The translations under genes were made by a program, and so were the position numbers. Source: Acanthosepion esculentum (lineage: Eukaryota; Mollusca; Cephalopoda; Sepiida; Sepiidae). Taken from it: a stretch of 64,000 bases of DNA. Numbering within the stretch: position 1 is the stretch's first letter; every line of letters begins with the position of its first letter. Under the pieces are notes generated by a model, which saw nothing but the letters and a program-made list of their open reading frames with translations, searched no databases and had not been told where the DNA came from. The stretch covers positions 23,573,162 through 23,637,161 of the forward strand of contig OZ038517.1 of NCBI GenBank assembly GCA_964036315.1. The letters are read 5' to 3'. Positions 11,150-21,458 of this stretch are shown here, in pieces.

Positions 11150-11965
11150 ATGTAATAAATAAAGCAGCCGTAGATTACCCAACTTGGCTTGGCCAAATGC
11201 CCATTAGGTGGTGCTGTTTATGTTCTATAAAAAGACAAACATTTCTTTTCCCTTTTTTCTTCTTGCTCCAAGATATAGCAGACATAGATGAAAGTGTCCT
11301 TGCTGGAGGCGTTCCTTTCCCCAGTTGACTGATGGATTTTTTATACGGCCGGATTGGGGGAGGGGGAAACTTGGACAGCTAGGCAACTCAGAAGCATTGT
11401 ATCTGAAATTTGATGTGAAAGGAGAAAAAAGATAGAACTCTTACAGTGCCCTTAGGTAATAATAGTTCAAGATTGCAATGTATTGCCTCATTGCTTCCAA
11501 GCAATGTCTGTCCTTGTAATAGTAACACTAAGTAACAGTATCAGTAAATACCCACTCATAACAGAGCTCAACAGACCATCTGGAAGGTGAAAGGGATTTC
11601 CTTTATAGCTTTCGGGTCTCATTGAAATGGATTGTAGTCTCGTACATCCAATCAGATTGGATATATGACAACAGCAAACATAAAAATCTGGTTGACAAAG
11701 AGAAACAGGGAATCTGTTTCTCACCTTGACTGACCACCACACAACCATTTGAATTCTATCACTTCACCCTCTCCACATAGAGTTTCTTGGTGAATACAAG
11801 TTACAACAACAACACTTATTAATTGCTGTGTCTTTAAATCCCATGTTCTTTCTCTTATTTTTACCCAGACTCACATGTATATGGCAAATATTGTTTGTAG
11901 GACAAATGTACCAGTAATCATGAATGTTTACGGGGAAAAAAAACTCCATACCACCCAGTGAAAGT
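11150..11965 (+). mobile_element. LTR of retrotransposon family B (unexpanded copy)
   Basis: The block has CCATTAGGTGGTGCTG, then a TATA box (TTCTATAAAAAGAC at 11223), a pyrimidine tract and 'ACATAGATGAAAGTGTCC'. At 11840-11960 it has 'TTATTTTTACCCAGAC', 'GTAGGACAAATG' and finally AGTGGTGATTCC. The same order of blocks occurs at 27330-29195 and partly at 32620-32735 and 39050-39240. This supports an LTR plus primer-site region rather than a host promoter. No protein-coding interior is joined to it here. It ends about 150 bp before exon 2 of the nrf-6-like gene. Confidence 0.5.
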
Positions 11966-12122
11966 GGTGATTCCTGCAGCATAGTATAAAAAAAACACTT
12001 ACTGAAAACAGTCAAATGTGGACCAAGTCACGTGATGCAGGTTCACTGGCTAAGGTGGAAAACAGTGCAATGATAATACTTATTGAGATGAATATATTAA
12101 AAAGAAAAGAAGGAATACTCAC

Positions 12123-12249
12123 TTTTCATTGGCCAGTCATTTGGACCATTTGTTAACTTTCCTATAAAAGCAAAAATATCTATGCGGCATTGTTGCGTGA
12201 TATTCATTATTCTTTGTATGAGAACGGGTAGAATTGTTTCAACAATTGC
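12123..12249 (-). CDS. nrf-6-like: nrf-6-like protein, coding exon 2 (NRF domain, first half)
   Basis: A 127-bp exon with acceptor CTATTTTTTTAG|GC and donor AAAA|GTGAGT. It starts in phase 0 and ends after one base of a codon, which fits exon 1 (phase 0 end) and exon 3 (which supplies TG to make ATG). The peptide includes 'MNITQQCRIDIFAFIGKL' and 'NDWPMK'. These are the start of the NRF domain: a Cys that pairs downstream, an amphipathic stretch, then the Trp-Ala/Pro-hydrophobic-Lys block just before LDASGKP. The exon is short and without a recognisable start codon, so only the splice signals and the match to the family reveal it. A Gypsy LTR begins 190 bp upstream of it in the intron. Confidence 0.85.
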
Positions 12250-12440
12250 CTAAAAAAATAGAAATAGAAATTTTCCTAAAATTAATAAAAAGGTTTTCAA
12301 TGTTACTTTTTCTGTTCACATATAATTCAGTTAACGACATTTAACTAACTTCGGGTTAATAAAATGAATTCCTTCATTATATTCTAAAAAAATAAGACTG
12401 GACCAACTTGAGTAATTAAAATATATTTTAATTACTCAAG

Positions 12441-12705
12441 TGTAGTGGATTTATAAATAGGATTGTACCTATTAAAAAGAACAGGACGTAAACCCCAACG
12501 GGGAGAGGAGGAAAGTAGTTGTAGAAGTTCAAGTACAATAAAGGCTTTTTAAACCTTCTGGTTCTGGGTGGTGTACTGGGATTGGTAAATAGGGTTGTAC
12601 CAATTTAAATATGTTAAGTAGATGATAAATAAAGTGTATAGTGAAGTAAGAGACAGGGGAAATGGACGACTACTGATCACATACTGTAGAACAACAGAAT
12701 AAACA
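12441..12705 (+). mobile_element. Gypsy element, 5' LTR
   Basis: It begins TGTAGTGGAT and ends near GAATAAACA. It contains an AATAAA polyadenylation signal at about 12537 and 'GTACTGGGATTGGTAAATAG'. Much of it aligns with 23085-23300 ('agaacaggac..a..ggagaggagg', 'gtgtactgggattggtaaatagg', 'gtagaacaacacaataca'), which lies 10.6 kb downstream in the same orientation after an integrase. The two copies differ at many sites and the 3' copy lacks the first 30 or so bases, so the insertion is old. Confidence 0.7.
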
Positions 12706-13230
12706 ATATGGCATTGTGCCCGATAAGATGTTTAAGTTGCTTGGATGAGGCAGAATTTGTCAAGACTTGGATCCAGTGTTTTCAGTGCAGACTAAGATTA
12801 AAGACTGAAAGACAATCAGGCAAGGAGAAAAAATGAAATAACTGACCTCTTAATAATTTCAACAGATTGTGAAGCGATAATGAAATTTTCTGTTATGGCA
12901 TGCTCCCTAGAATTAGAGAATTTGACTTTAGTTAAAACTTCAGAAATTATAAAAAGAAGTTTACAATGTAACAAGAAACTTGTCAAAGTGGAAAGAACCA
13001 AGTAAGAGAAGCTAACAGATTCTGTGAAATTGAGATGCTTGGAATTAAAGATTTGAAGATTGAAGATGAATTGATTCAGTTACACTTTATTGAAGGTGTG
13101 GCTGATACATTTAATAAACGTAGAATGTTGGAAGAATTACAATAAATTAATTTGTCTTTAACTGTATGTGTGGAATTTATACAACAGCTGGAATTAATTG
13201 ACAAATATAATTCTAATAAGGACAATGTTA
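12706..13230 (+). pseudogene. Gypsy gag remnant
   Basis: Directly after the 5' LTR an ATG opens a frame with 'FVKTWIQCFQCRLRL', and further on 'DELIQLHFIEGVADTFNKRR' and 'FIQQLELIDKYNS'. These resemble capsid segments of Gypsy gag proteins (the 'F..GL....R..LL' pattern). Several stops and at least one frameshift interrupt it. No zinc knuckle could be demonstrated. Confidence 0.6.
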
Positions 13231-13555
13231 TATTCCACTTCAATTAGGTCTCTTTCTGATTTATTCTGCATGTCAGCCAGATGTGAATGGTAAGAAGGCA
13301 GAACACAATTTAAAAAAATATAATTCTACGAAGGACAATGTTATATTCCACTCCAGTTAGGTGTCTTTCTGATTCATTCTGCATGTCAGCCGGATGTCAA
13401 TGCTAAGATGGCCGAACAAAGTAAAAAATAAAAAATATAATTCTACTAAAGGCAATGTTATATTCCACTGCGATTAGTTCTTTTTCTGATTCATTCTGTA
13501 TATCAGCCGGATGTGACTGCCAAGAAGGCAGAACACAAAACAAAAAAAAATCACT
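13200..13555. repeat. Three tandem copies of about 118 bp within the gag remnant
   Basis: Each copy contains 'ggacaatgttatattccact', 'tttctgattcattctgcat', 'cagccggatgt' and 'aagaaggcagaacacaa', and ends in an A-run. The copies are about 85-90 % alike by eye. Confidence 0.85.
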
Positions 13556-13559
13556 TTCT

Positions 13560-14060
13560 GCGCATAGGTTCTGTGAATTACCTCCCATCCACAAAACAAG
13601 CTCCTGAAATGAAAGCAATACAGTGGCCAATTGCAAACATTCTTGCTGGAAAAGGTGATGACACCAGTAATGACCTATATGCAGCTGTTAGCAAAAAGCA
13701 GGCCCCTTGTAATGACCTATGCAGCTGCCAGCGAAAAGGCCACCTGCTGACATGCAGGGCACTCCTGCTGTCACCGCCATGACTGCTTCTATCAAAACAA
13801 CTTTTACCACTCTCAGGTTTCATTAACCTCACTTGACTCTTCACACAGAGACTACCTTTAACCAGTCATCCGAAGCCAACCACCATGATTTATAATACCT
13901 TGTCATCACTGTAACCTTGCTCAAACTTTGTTAATCTTACCTGACATATTCCAACAAAGACCAGCTTCAACCCCCCAGGTCCCTGAAGATATCCAGTGTG
14001 ATTTATAACATCCTGATGTCATCACCACACAATTCTGGGCCTTCCTCACTGCCACTGCCA
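13560..14060. other. Unassigned insert between gag and pol remnants
   Basis: Two diverged copies of a block of about 110 bp (with 'catgatttataataccttgtcatcac' near 13885 and 'tgatttataacatcctgatgtcatcac' near 13998) and a smaller duplication around 13660-13735. No protein family recognised. Confidence 0.4.
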
Positions 14061-14240
14061 TCACCTCAGCAATCTGTCTTGCTACAGGCATACCCTTGAG
14101 TGAAACATTCCACCACAGTCCTACCAGCTACACCTAATTTCTCATCACCACCACTGTCTCCTGTTAATTCCCCTCTCCAAGTTCTACACTGCCTTAACCA
14201 GGTATTGAACTCACACTCTCTTACTAATGTAAATAATGTA
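14060..14240 (-). mobile_element. tRNA-derived SINE head, minus strand
   Basis: On the minus strand it reads GAGTGTGAGTTCAATACCTG, containing a polymerase III B-box-like sequence (GAGTTCAATAC), then GGTTAAGGCAGTG. The same head occurs at 15560-15640 and 55375-55460. GATA repeats follow at 14240-14266. Confidence 0.6.
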
Positions 14241-14271
14241 CAGATAGATAGATAGATAAATAGATAAATCA

Positions 14272-14445
14272 TCATCATAATCATCATCATCATCCTCTTG
14301 ACTTTTGTAATTGTAGAGCGGATCCGAATGCAGAAACCACACTAACCCTTTTCCACAACGGTCTCTCAATGGCAGCCATCAGCAATTCTGGTACAGTCAT
14401 ACCTGTCCATTGTTTAACATTGTCCAACCAGTTTTTGATAGGTTG
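14272..14445 (-). mobile_element. LINE 3' end with (TGA)n tail, minus strand
   Basis: The minus strand reads 'KNWLDNVKQWTGMTVPEL' and 'KRVSVVSAFGSA', the C-terminus of a LINE polyprotein, then a TGATGATGATT tail at 14272-14292. It matches the plus-strand copy at 14803-15034. It is fused upstream to SINE-like sequence. Confidence 0.65.
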
Positions 14446-14720
14446 TATGCTCCGGCCTTCTTCAGGTGGTTGGAATGTCGAACTGAACCCTTTATTTCCA
14501 TCACTGGGGTAGACTGTTCTAGTTCCACGTGCCATGTTTGATGGATGTCAGTTATCAGTTATCTCCTGCTAATTTTCCCTCTGAAAGTTCTCCACTGCCT
14601 TAGCCGAGCATACAACGACTGAAACGTTGTGATAAATATGGCAACAAAGATGAGGACAATAGTCCGAATAATGTAAATAATGTACATAATACCTCATCTC
14701 AGAAATATAGACAGATACTA
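14446..14720. mobile_element. Inverted-dimer SINE (copy 1)
   Basis: The left part (about 14446-14606, minus) and right part (about 14607-14716, plus) point away from each other. They contain the motifs of the copies at 15340-15942 and 55113-55556: 'ACCTGAAGAAGGC', 'GAAACGTTGTGA', 'GATGAGGACAATAGTCCG' and 'CTCAGAAATATAGACAG'. The centre is rearranged compared with those copies. Confidence 0.6.
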
Positions 14721-14800
14721 TCTATCTGTGTCTGTTCAGTATCTCTCTATCAATCTATCTCTCTATCAATCTCTCTATCAATCTATCTATCTATCATTAC
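14716..14800. repeat. CTAT/CAAT tetranucleotide repeat
   Basis: Short CTAT and CTCTATCAAT run between the SINE and the LINE 3' end. Confidence 0.85.
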
Positions 14801-14802
14801 AA

Positions 14803-15034
14803 GGTACGACAGCCTGTGCAAGACCATCATGCAAGGCACTGTTGAAGGTTTACATAGGAGAGGACACCAACGCAAAAACTGGTTGGGCAATGTCAAACAG
14901 TGCACATGTGTAACTGTACCAGAACTGTTGATAGCTATCGTTGATAGACTGTTGTGGAAAAGAGTGTGGCTTCTGCATTTGGATTTGCCCTATGATTACA
15001 AAAGTCAAAGAGATGATGATGATGATGATGATAA
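14803..15034 (+). mobile_element. LINE 3' end with (GAT)n tail, plus strand
   Basis: The frame reads 'LHRRGHQRKNWLGNVKQC', the 'GRxRKxWLDNVKxW' block at the C-terminus of LINE polyproteins. It ends in 'GATTACAAAAGTCAAAGA' and seven GAT units. The trinucleotide tail is typical of RTE-type and related LINEs. It is truncated 5' at about 14803, as expected for incomplete target-primed reverse transcription. Confidence 0.7.
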
Positions 15035-15119
15035 CAAAAACATAACAAGGGGTATAAAACAAGCATACAATTAAATAAAAATAGTACCCAACTTATTTTG
15101 AATCTTATAAATTATCCAT

Positions 15120-15339
15120 GAATTATTGAGCATGAAAAGTTTTGCAAAAGTTGATTTAAAATCAGCCTGCAATAAAATACAGATTGATGATAAATTAAGA
15201 GAAATTACCACAATAACCAGACATAGAATTATTAAAATGAATGAGAATGCCTTTTGGAGTGAAAACAGCAAGTGCCATTTTTCAGAGAGCAATGGAAAAT
15301 GTGTTAACTGAGGAAATCTGTAATATGATTAGTTATTTA
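15120..15339 (+). pseudogene. Gypsy pol remnant: reverse transcriptase palm, part 1
   Basis: It reads 'FAKVDLKSACNKIQIDDKLR', the reverse transcriptase motif with the first catalytic Asp (F-x-K-x-D-L-K-S-A). A one-base shift later gives 'MPFGVKTASAIFQRAMENVL', the MPFGL..AxxxFQ motif. The frame leads into 'ICNMISY', where the YxDD motif should follow, and is cut there by a SINE insertion. Confidence 0.8.
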
Positions 15340-15942
15340 CAGTATTTACATTAGTCGGACTATTGTCCTCATCTTTGTCGCCATATTTGTCACAACGTTT
15401 CGGCCGTTGTACGCTCCTGCCTTCTTCAGGTGGTTGGAATTTCGAACTGAACCCTTTATTTCGATCACTGGGATAGACGAGCCATGTTTGATGGATGTCA
15501 GTTATCAGTTATCTCCTGGTAATTTTCCCTCTGAAAGTTCTCCACTGCCTGAACCGGGTATTGAACTCACACTCTTTGGGTCTGTCACTGGATCTAACCA
15601 ATGACTTTATCCACTGTGCCATGTGTCCTTGAGGTTAGATCAAGTGACAGACCCAAAGAGTGTGAGTTCAATACCCGGTTAAGGCAGTGGAGAACTTTCA
15701 GAGGGAAAATTAGCAGGAGATAACTGATAACTGACATCCATCAAACATGAAACGTGGAACTAGAACAGTCTACCCCAGTGATCGAAATAAAGGGTTTGGT
15801 TCGAAATTCCAACCACCTGAAGAAGGCAGGAGCGTACAACGGCCGAAACGTTGTGACAAATATGGCGACAAAGATGAGGACAATAGTCCGACTAATGTAA
15901 ATACTGTACATAATACCTCATCTCAGAAATATAGACAGACTC
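15340..15942. mobile_element. Inverted-dimer SINE (copy 2) inserted in Gypsy pol, 14-bp target duplication
   Basis: The element is flanked by TGATTAGTTATTTA at 15326-15339 and 15943-15956. Its two halves are inverted copies: the left half, read on the minus strand, and the right half, read on the plus strand, both run from a tRNA-like head (ATGGCACAGTGGATAAAG.., GAGTTCAATACCCGG) through 'CACCTGAAGAAGGC', 'CGGCCGAAACGTTGTGA' and 'GATGAGGACAATAGTCCG'. The GAAGAAGGCCGAAACG motif is common at termini of Penelope-like elements, so the tail may have been borrowed from one. The right half lacks part of the head. Confidence 0.8.
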
Positions 15943-16021
15943 TGATTAGTTATTTATTTTTGATATTTGCCTCATTATTACCACTAAAGCTGAATTAAGA
16001 CAAAAAAAAGAACATGTGTTA
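15943..16021 (+). pseudogene. Gypsy pol remnant: reverse transcriptase palm, part 2 (catalytic motif lost)
   Basis: It resumes the reverse transcriptase after the SINE. Where Y-L-D-D is expected the text reads 'SYLFLIFAS', so both catalytic Asp are missing. It then continues through a frameshift to 'AELRQKKEHV'. The next insertion cuts it at 16021. Confidence 0.7.
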
Positions 16022-19000
16022 TCAGACAGTCATGTGCCATGCATGATACACACTTGTGCGATCATGTATCTTTAAAATACATGACTATGAAGGCAGATTT
16101 TTTCCCACAGCAGGTTGCCATTTCTTCCTGTGGTAGACCAGCTGCCATCCAAACCTACAGAACCCAGTCTGTCCTGCTATTTACCCATAGCTGGGGGTAG
16201 AAGAAGAGGATTCATACCTTTCCCAAGGGTATTAGCACGTATGTGGATGTAATGGATTTACCCATAGCTGGGGGTAGAAGAAGAGGATTCATACCTTTCC
16301 CAAGGGTATTAGCACGTAAGTGGATGTAATGGATTTACCCATAGCTGGGGGTAGAAGAAGAGGATTCATACTTTCCCAAGGGTATCAGCACGTAAGTGGA
16401 TGTAATGGATTTACCCATAGCTGGGGGTAGAAGAAGAGGATTCATACCTTTCCCAAGGGTATCAGCACGTAAGTGGATGTAATGGATTTACCCATAGCTG
16501 GGGGTAGAAGAAGAGGATTCATACCTTTCCCAAGGGTATCAGCACGTAAGTGGATGTAATGGATTTACCCATAGCTGGGGGTAGAAGAAGAGGATTCATA
16601 CCTTTCCCAAGGGTATTAGCACGTATGTGGATGTAATGGATTTACCCATAGCTGGGGGTAGAAGAAGAGGATTCATACCTTTCCCAAGGGTATTAGCACG
16701 TAAGTGGATGTAATGGATTTACCCATAGCTGGGGGTAGAAGAAGAGGATTCATACCTTTCCCAAGGGTATTAGCACGTGAGTGGATGTAATGGATTTACC
16801 CATAGCTGGGGGTAGAAGAAGAGGATTCATACTTTTCCCAAGGGTATCAGCACGTAAGTGGATGTAATGGATTTACCCATAGCTGGGGGTAGAAGAAGAG
16901 GATTCATACCTTTCCCAAGGGTATCAGCACGTAAGTGGATATAATGGATTTACCCATAGCTGGGGGTAGAAGAAGAGGATTCATACCTTTCCCAAGGGTA
17001 TTAGCACGTAAGTGGATGTAATGGATTTACCCATAGCTGGGGGTAGAAGAAGAGGATTCATACCTTTCCCAAGGGTATTAGCACGTAAGTGGATGTAATG
17101 GATTTACCCATAGCTGGGGGTAGAAGAAGAGGATTCATACCTTTCCCAAGGGTATCAGCACGTAAGTGGATGTAATGGATTTACCCATAGCTGGGGGTAG
17201 AAGAAGAGGATTCATACCTTTCCCAAGGGTATCAGCACGTAAGTGGATGTAATGGATTTACCCATAGCTGGGGGTAGAAGAAGAGGATTCATACCTTTCC
17301 CAAGGGTATTAGCACGTATGTGGATGTAATGGATTTACCCATAGCTGGGGGTAGAAGAAGAGGATTCATACCTTTCCCAAGGGTATTAGCACGTAAGTGG
17401 ATGTAATGGATTTACCCATAGCTGGGGGTAGAAGAAGAGGATTCATACCTTTCCCAAGGGTATCAGCACGTAAGTGGATGTAATGGATTTACCCATAGCT
17501 GGGGGTAGAAGAAGAGGATTCATACCTTTCCCAAGGGTATCAGCACGTAAGTGGATGTAATGGATTTACCCATAGCTGGGGGTAGAAGAAGAGGATTCAT
17601 ACCTTTCCCAAGGGTATTAGCACGTATGTGGATGTAATGGATTTACCCATAGCTGGGGGTAGAAGAAGAGGATTCATACCTTTCCCAAGGGTATTAGCAC
17701 GTAAGTGGATGTAATGGATTTACCCATAGCTGGGGGTAGAAGAAGAGGATTCATACTTTCCCAAGGGTATCAGCACGTAAGTGGATGTAATGGATTTACC
17801 CATAGCTGGGGGTAGAAGAAGAGGATTCATACCTTTCCCAAGGGTATCAGCACGTAAGTGGATGTAATGGATTTACCCATAGCTGGGGGTAGAAGAAGAG
17901 GATTCATACCTTTCCCAAGGGTATCAGCACGTAAGTGGATGTAATGGATTTACCCATAGCTGGGGGTAGAAGAAGAGGATTCATACCTTTCCCAAGGGTA
18001 TTAGCACGTATGTGGATGTAATGGATTTACCCATAGCTGGGGGAAGAAGAAGAGGATTCATACCTTTCCCAAGGGTATTAGCACGTAAGTGGATGTAATG
18101 GATTTACCCATAGCTGGGGGTAGAAGAAGAGGATTCATACCTTTCCCAAGGGTATTAGCACGTAAGTGGATGTAATGGATTTACCCATAGCTGGGGGTAG
18201 AAGAAGAGGATTCATACCTTTCCCAAGGGTATTAGCACGTAAGTGGATGTAATGGATTTACCCATAGCTGGGGGTAGAAGAAGAGGATTCATACTTTTCC
18301 CAAGGGTATCAGCACGTAAGTGGATGTAATGGATTTACCCATAGCTGGGGGTAGAAGAAGAGGATTCATACCTTTCCCAAGGGTATTAGCACGTATGTGG
18401 ATGTAATGGATTTACCCATAGCTGGGGGTAGAAGAAGAGGATTCATACCTTTCCCAAGGGTATTAGCACGTAAGTGGATGTAATGGATTTACCCATAGCT
18501 GGGGGTAGAAGAAGAGGATTCATACCTTTCCCAAGGGTATCAGCACGTAAGTGGATGTAATGGATTTACCCATAGCTGGGCGTAGAAGAAGAGGATTCAT
18601 ACCTTTCCCAAGGGTATTAGCACGTATGTGGATGTAATGGATTTACCCATAGCTGGGGGTAGAAGAAGAGGATTCATACCTTTCCCAAGGGTATTAGCAC
18701 GTAAGTGGATGTAATGGATTTACCCATAGCTGGGGGTAGAAGAAGAGGATTCATACCTTTCCCAAGGGTATTAGCACGTAAGTGGATGTAATGGATTTAC
18801 CCATAGCTGGGGGTAGAAGAAGAGGATTCATACCTTTCCCAAGGGTATCAGCACGTAAGTGGATGTAATGGATTTACCCATAGCTGGGGGTAGAAGAAGA
18901 GGATTCATACCTTTCCCAAGGGTATTAGCACGTATGTGGATGTAATGGATTTACCCATAGCTGGGGGTAGAAGAAGAGGATTCATACCTTTCCCAAGGGT

Positions 19001-20605
19001 ATCAGCACGTAAGTGGATGTAATGGATTTACCCATAGCTGGGCGTAGAAGAAGAGGATTCATACCTTTCCCAAGGGTATTAGCACGTATGTGGATGTAAT
19101 GGATTTACCCATAGCTGGGGGTAGAAGAAGAGGATTCATACCTTTCCCAAGGGTATTAGCACGTAAGTGGATGTAATGGATTTACCCATAGCTGGGGGTA
19201 GAAGAAGAGGATTCATACCTTTCCCAAGGGTATTAGCACGTAAGTGGATGTAATGGATTTACCCATAGCTGGGGGTAGAAGAAGAGGATTCATACCTTTC
19301 CCAAGGGTATCAGCACGTAAGTGGATGTAATGGATTTACCCATAGCTGGGGGTAGAAGAAGAGGATTCATACCTTTCCCAAGGGTATCAGCACGTAAGTG
19401 GATGTAATGGATTTACCCATAGCTGGGGGTAGAAGAAGAGGATTCATACCTTTCCCAAGGGTATTAGCACGTAAGTGGATGTAATGGATTTACCCATAGC
19501 TGGGGGTAGAAGAAGAGGATTCATACCTTTCCCAAGGGTATTAGCACGTAAGTGGATGTAATGGATTTACCCATAGCTGGGGGTAGAAGAAGAGGATTCA
19601 TACCTTTCCCAAGGGTATCAGCACGTAAGTGGATGTAATGGATTTACCCATAGCTGGGGGTAGAAGAAGAGGATTCATACCTTTCCCAAGGGTATCAGCA
19701 CGTAAGTGGATGTAATGGATTTACCCATAGCTGGGGGTAGAAGAAGAGGATTCATACCTTTCCCAAGGGTATTAGCACGTAAGTGGATGTAATGGATTTA
19801 CCCATAGCTGGGGGTAGAAGAAGAGGATTCATACCTTTCCCAAGGGTATTAGCACGTAAGTGGATGTAATGGATTTACCCATAGCTGGGGGTAGAAGAAG
19901 AGGATTCATACCTTTCCCAAGGGTATTAGCACGTAAGTGGATGTAATGGATTTACCCATAGCTGGGGGTAGAAGAAGAGGATTCATACCTTTCCCAAGGG
20001 TATTAGCACGTAAGTGGATGTAATGGATTTACCTATAGCTGGGGGTAGAAGAAGAGGATTCATACCTTTCCCAAGGGTATCAGCACGTAAGTGGATGTAA
20101 TGGATTTACCCATAGCTGGGGGTAGAAGAAGAGGATTCATACCTTTCCCAAGGGTATTAGCACGTAAGTGGATGTAATGGATTTACCCATAGCTGGGGGT
20201 AGAAGAAGAGGATTCATACCTTTCCCAAGGGTATTAGCACGTAAGTGGATGTAATGGATTTACCCATAGCTGGGGGTAGAAGAGGAGGATTCATACCTTT
20301 CCCAAGGGTATTAGCACGTAAGTGGATGTAATGGATTTACCCATAGCTGGGGGTAGAAGAAGAGGATTCATACCTTTCCCAAGGGTATCAGCACGTAAGT
20401 GGATGTAATGGATTTACCCATAGCTGGGGGTAGAAGAAGAGGATTCATACCTTTCCCAAGGGTATTAGCACGTAAGTGGATGTAATGGATTTACCCATAG
20501 CTGGGGGTAGAAGAAGAGGATTCATACCTTTCCCAAGGGTATTAGCACGTAAGTGGATGTAATGGATTTGACTGGACTTTGAACTCAGCTCTCCGATTCG
20601 AATTC
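16022..20605 (-). mobile_element. tRNA-derived SINE with an internally amplified 77-bp segment, inserted in Gypsy pol
   Basis: The insertion is bounded by CATGTGTTA at 16013-16021 and 20606-20614; removing it restores the Gypsy frame. On the minus strand the head is at 20571-20605 (GGAGAGCTGAGTTCAAAG, a B-box-like sequence). The tail is at 16022-16183 and includes 'CATGATACACACTTGTG' and 'GCCATGCATGATAC'. Sister copies at 43600-43920, 44440-44665 and 54420-54740 have the middle segment once. Here it is present 57 times. Confidence 0.85.
16184..20570. repeat. 57-copy array of a 77-bp unit
   Basis: The unit begins CCCATAGCTGGGGGTAGAAG and ends GTGGATGTAATGGATTTA. By counting, 57 units fill 4387 bp: 57 x 77 less two single-base deletions (units 3 and 21). 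Units differ at a handful of sites (TATT/TATC, GTAAG/GTATG, GGGGG/GGGCG). Shared rare variants show block duplication. The unit is one internal segment of the surrounding SINE. Confidence 0.97.
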
Positions 20606-20758
20606 CATGTGTTAAACCAGTTAAAAAATGTGAGTCTAACAATAAACAGACAAATGTGAATTTGATTGTGATACAGTATCATATTTAGAGTACCAAATTT
20701 CAAAAGATGGTATTACACCTGATCCAAGGTTAATTAAGAAAATTTCAGAGGTATCTAT
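20606..20758 (+). pseudogene. Gypsy pol remnant: reverse transcriptase thumb
   Basis: It reads 'MCEFDCDTVSYLEYQISKDG' and 'PDPRLIKKI', the K-C-x-F...V-x-Y-L-G-x-x-I-S-x-x-G-I block of Gypsy reverse transcriptases. The frame is open across this stretch and then runs into an inverted duplication. Confidence 0.8.
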
Positions 20759-20864
20759 AACTACTAATAAAAACAGAAATAGAATCCTTTTTAGTATTAG
20801 TTAATTTTTATATAACTACTAAATTGCAAGGAATTAAACATTTGCTGAATTGCGGAAAAAGAAT
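20759..20864. repeat. Left arm of a 106-bp inverted repeat
   Basis: It pairs with 21301-21406, differing at about one position. It is Gypsy connection-domain sequence, duplicated in inverse orientation on each side of the inverted RNase H segment. Confidence 0.92.
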
Positions 20865-20869
20865 CGTAA

Positions 20870-21315
20870 CCTTAACAGCTCATTCATATGTGGTATTGTA
20901 CTTTCTTTTCAAATGTCAAAATCATTAGTTTTATTTCCCACCTTAAAACCCTGGGATAAGTAACTTTTGGTAGCTACTTTCTAAGGTTAAAAATAAACTG
21001 TAGAGGTTTATAGTATAAATTTAATAGGAACCTCTGAGCTCTGTCTCTGCTCCAGACAATGGCCAATTCCTCTTTTTCAATATTTGAATAATTTATTTCT
21101 GCTACTATCAATCTTCTTGAAAGGTGCATTATTGGATGGCCTTCTTGTGATAAAATTGCTGATGCAGCTGGCTCACTTGCATCTGTAGTTAACGTAACCT
21201 CCTTTCTGAGATCAAAGATTTTTACAATGGGTTTTTCTGCAAGTATCTCTTTTAAATCCTTGAATGTTAAGCTTTGCCTTTGAGTCCATTTGAACTCACA
21301 ATTCTTTTTCCGCAA
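20870..21315 (-). pseudogene. Gypsy pol remnant: connection and RNase H, inverted
   Basis: This segment reads on the minus strand while the rest of the element reads on the plus strand. Motifs are 'CEFKWTQRQSLTFKDLK', 'TTDASEPAASAILSQEGHPI' (first RNase H Asp in T-D-A-S), 'NYSNIEKEELAIVW' (catalytic Glu) and, after a frameshift, 'RWEIKLMI'. It is flanked by the inverted repeats 20759-20864 and 21301-21406. The inversion lies within a single element, not between two. Confidence 0.8.
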
Positions 21316-21458
21316 TTCAGCAAATGTTTAAGTCCTTGCAATTTAGTAGTTATATAAAAATTAACTAATACTAAAAAGGATTCTATTTCTGTTTTTATTA
21401 GTAGTTTGTGATTTCCATTTTTTTAAGGATCAAAAAGAAAAAATGGAAATCACAAATG
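21301..21458. repeat. Right inverted-repeat arm and second foldback
   Basis: 21301-21406 is the right arm of the 106-bp inverted repeat. Immediately after, 21405-21423 (TTTGTGATTTCCATTTTTT) and 21440-21458 form a second, shorter hairpin. Thus each junction of the inversion carries its own inverted duplication. Confidence 0.85.

Noticed and set aside
15560..15640. Possible tRNA genes (B-box-like GAGTTCAATACC and GAGTTCGAATTC)
   Set aside because: They occur at the heads of dispersed SINEs with no foldable full tRNA cloverleaf that I could confirm.
16184..20570. CRISPR-like appearance of a long regular array
   Set aside because: Units are contiguous without unique spacers, lie inside a SINE, and the genome is eukaryotic.
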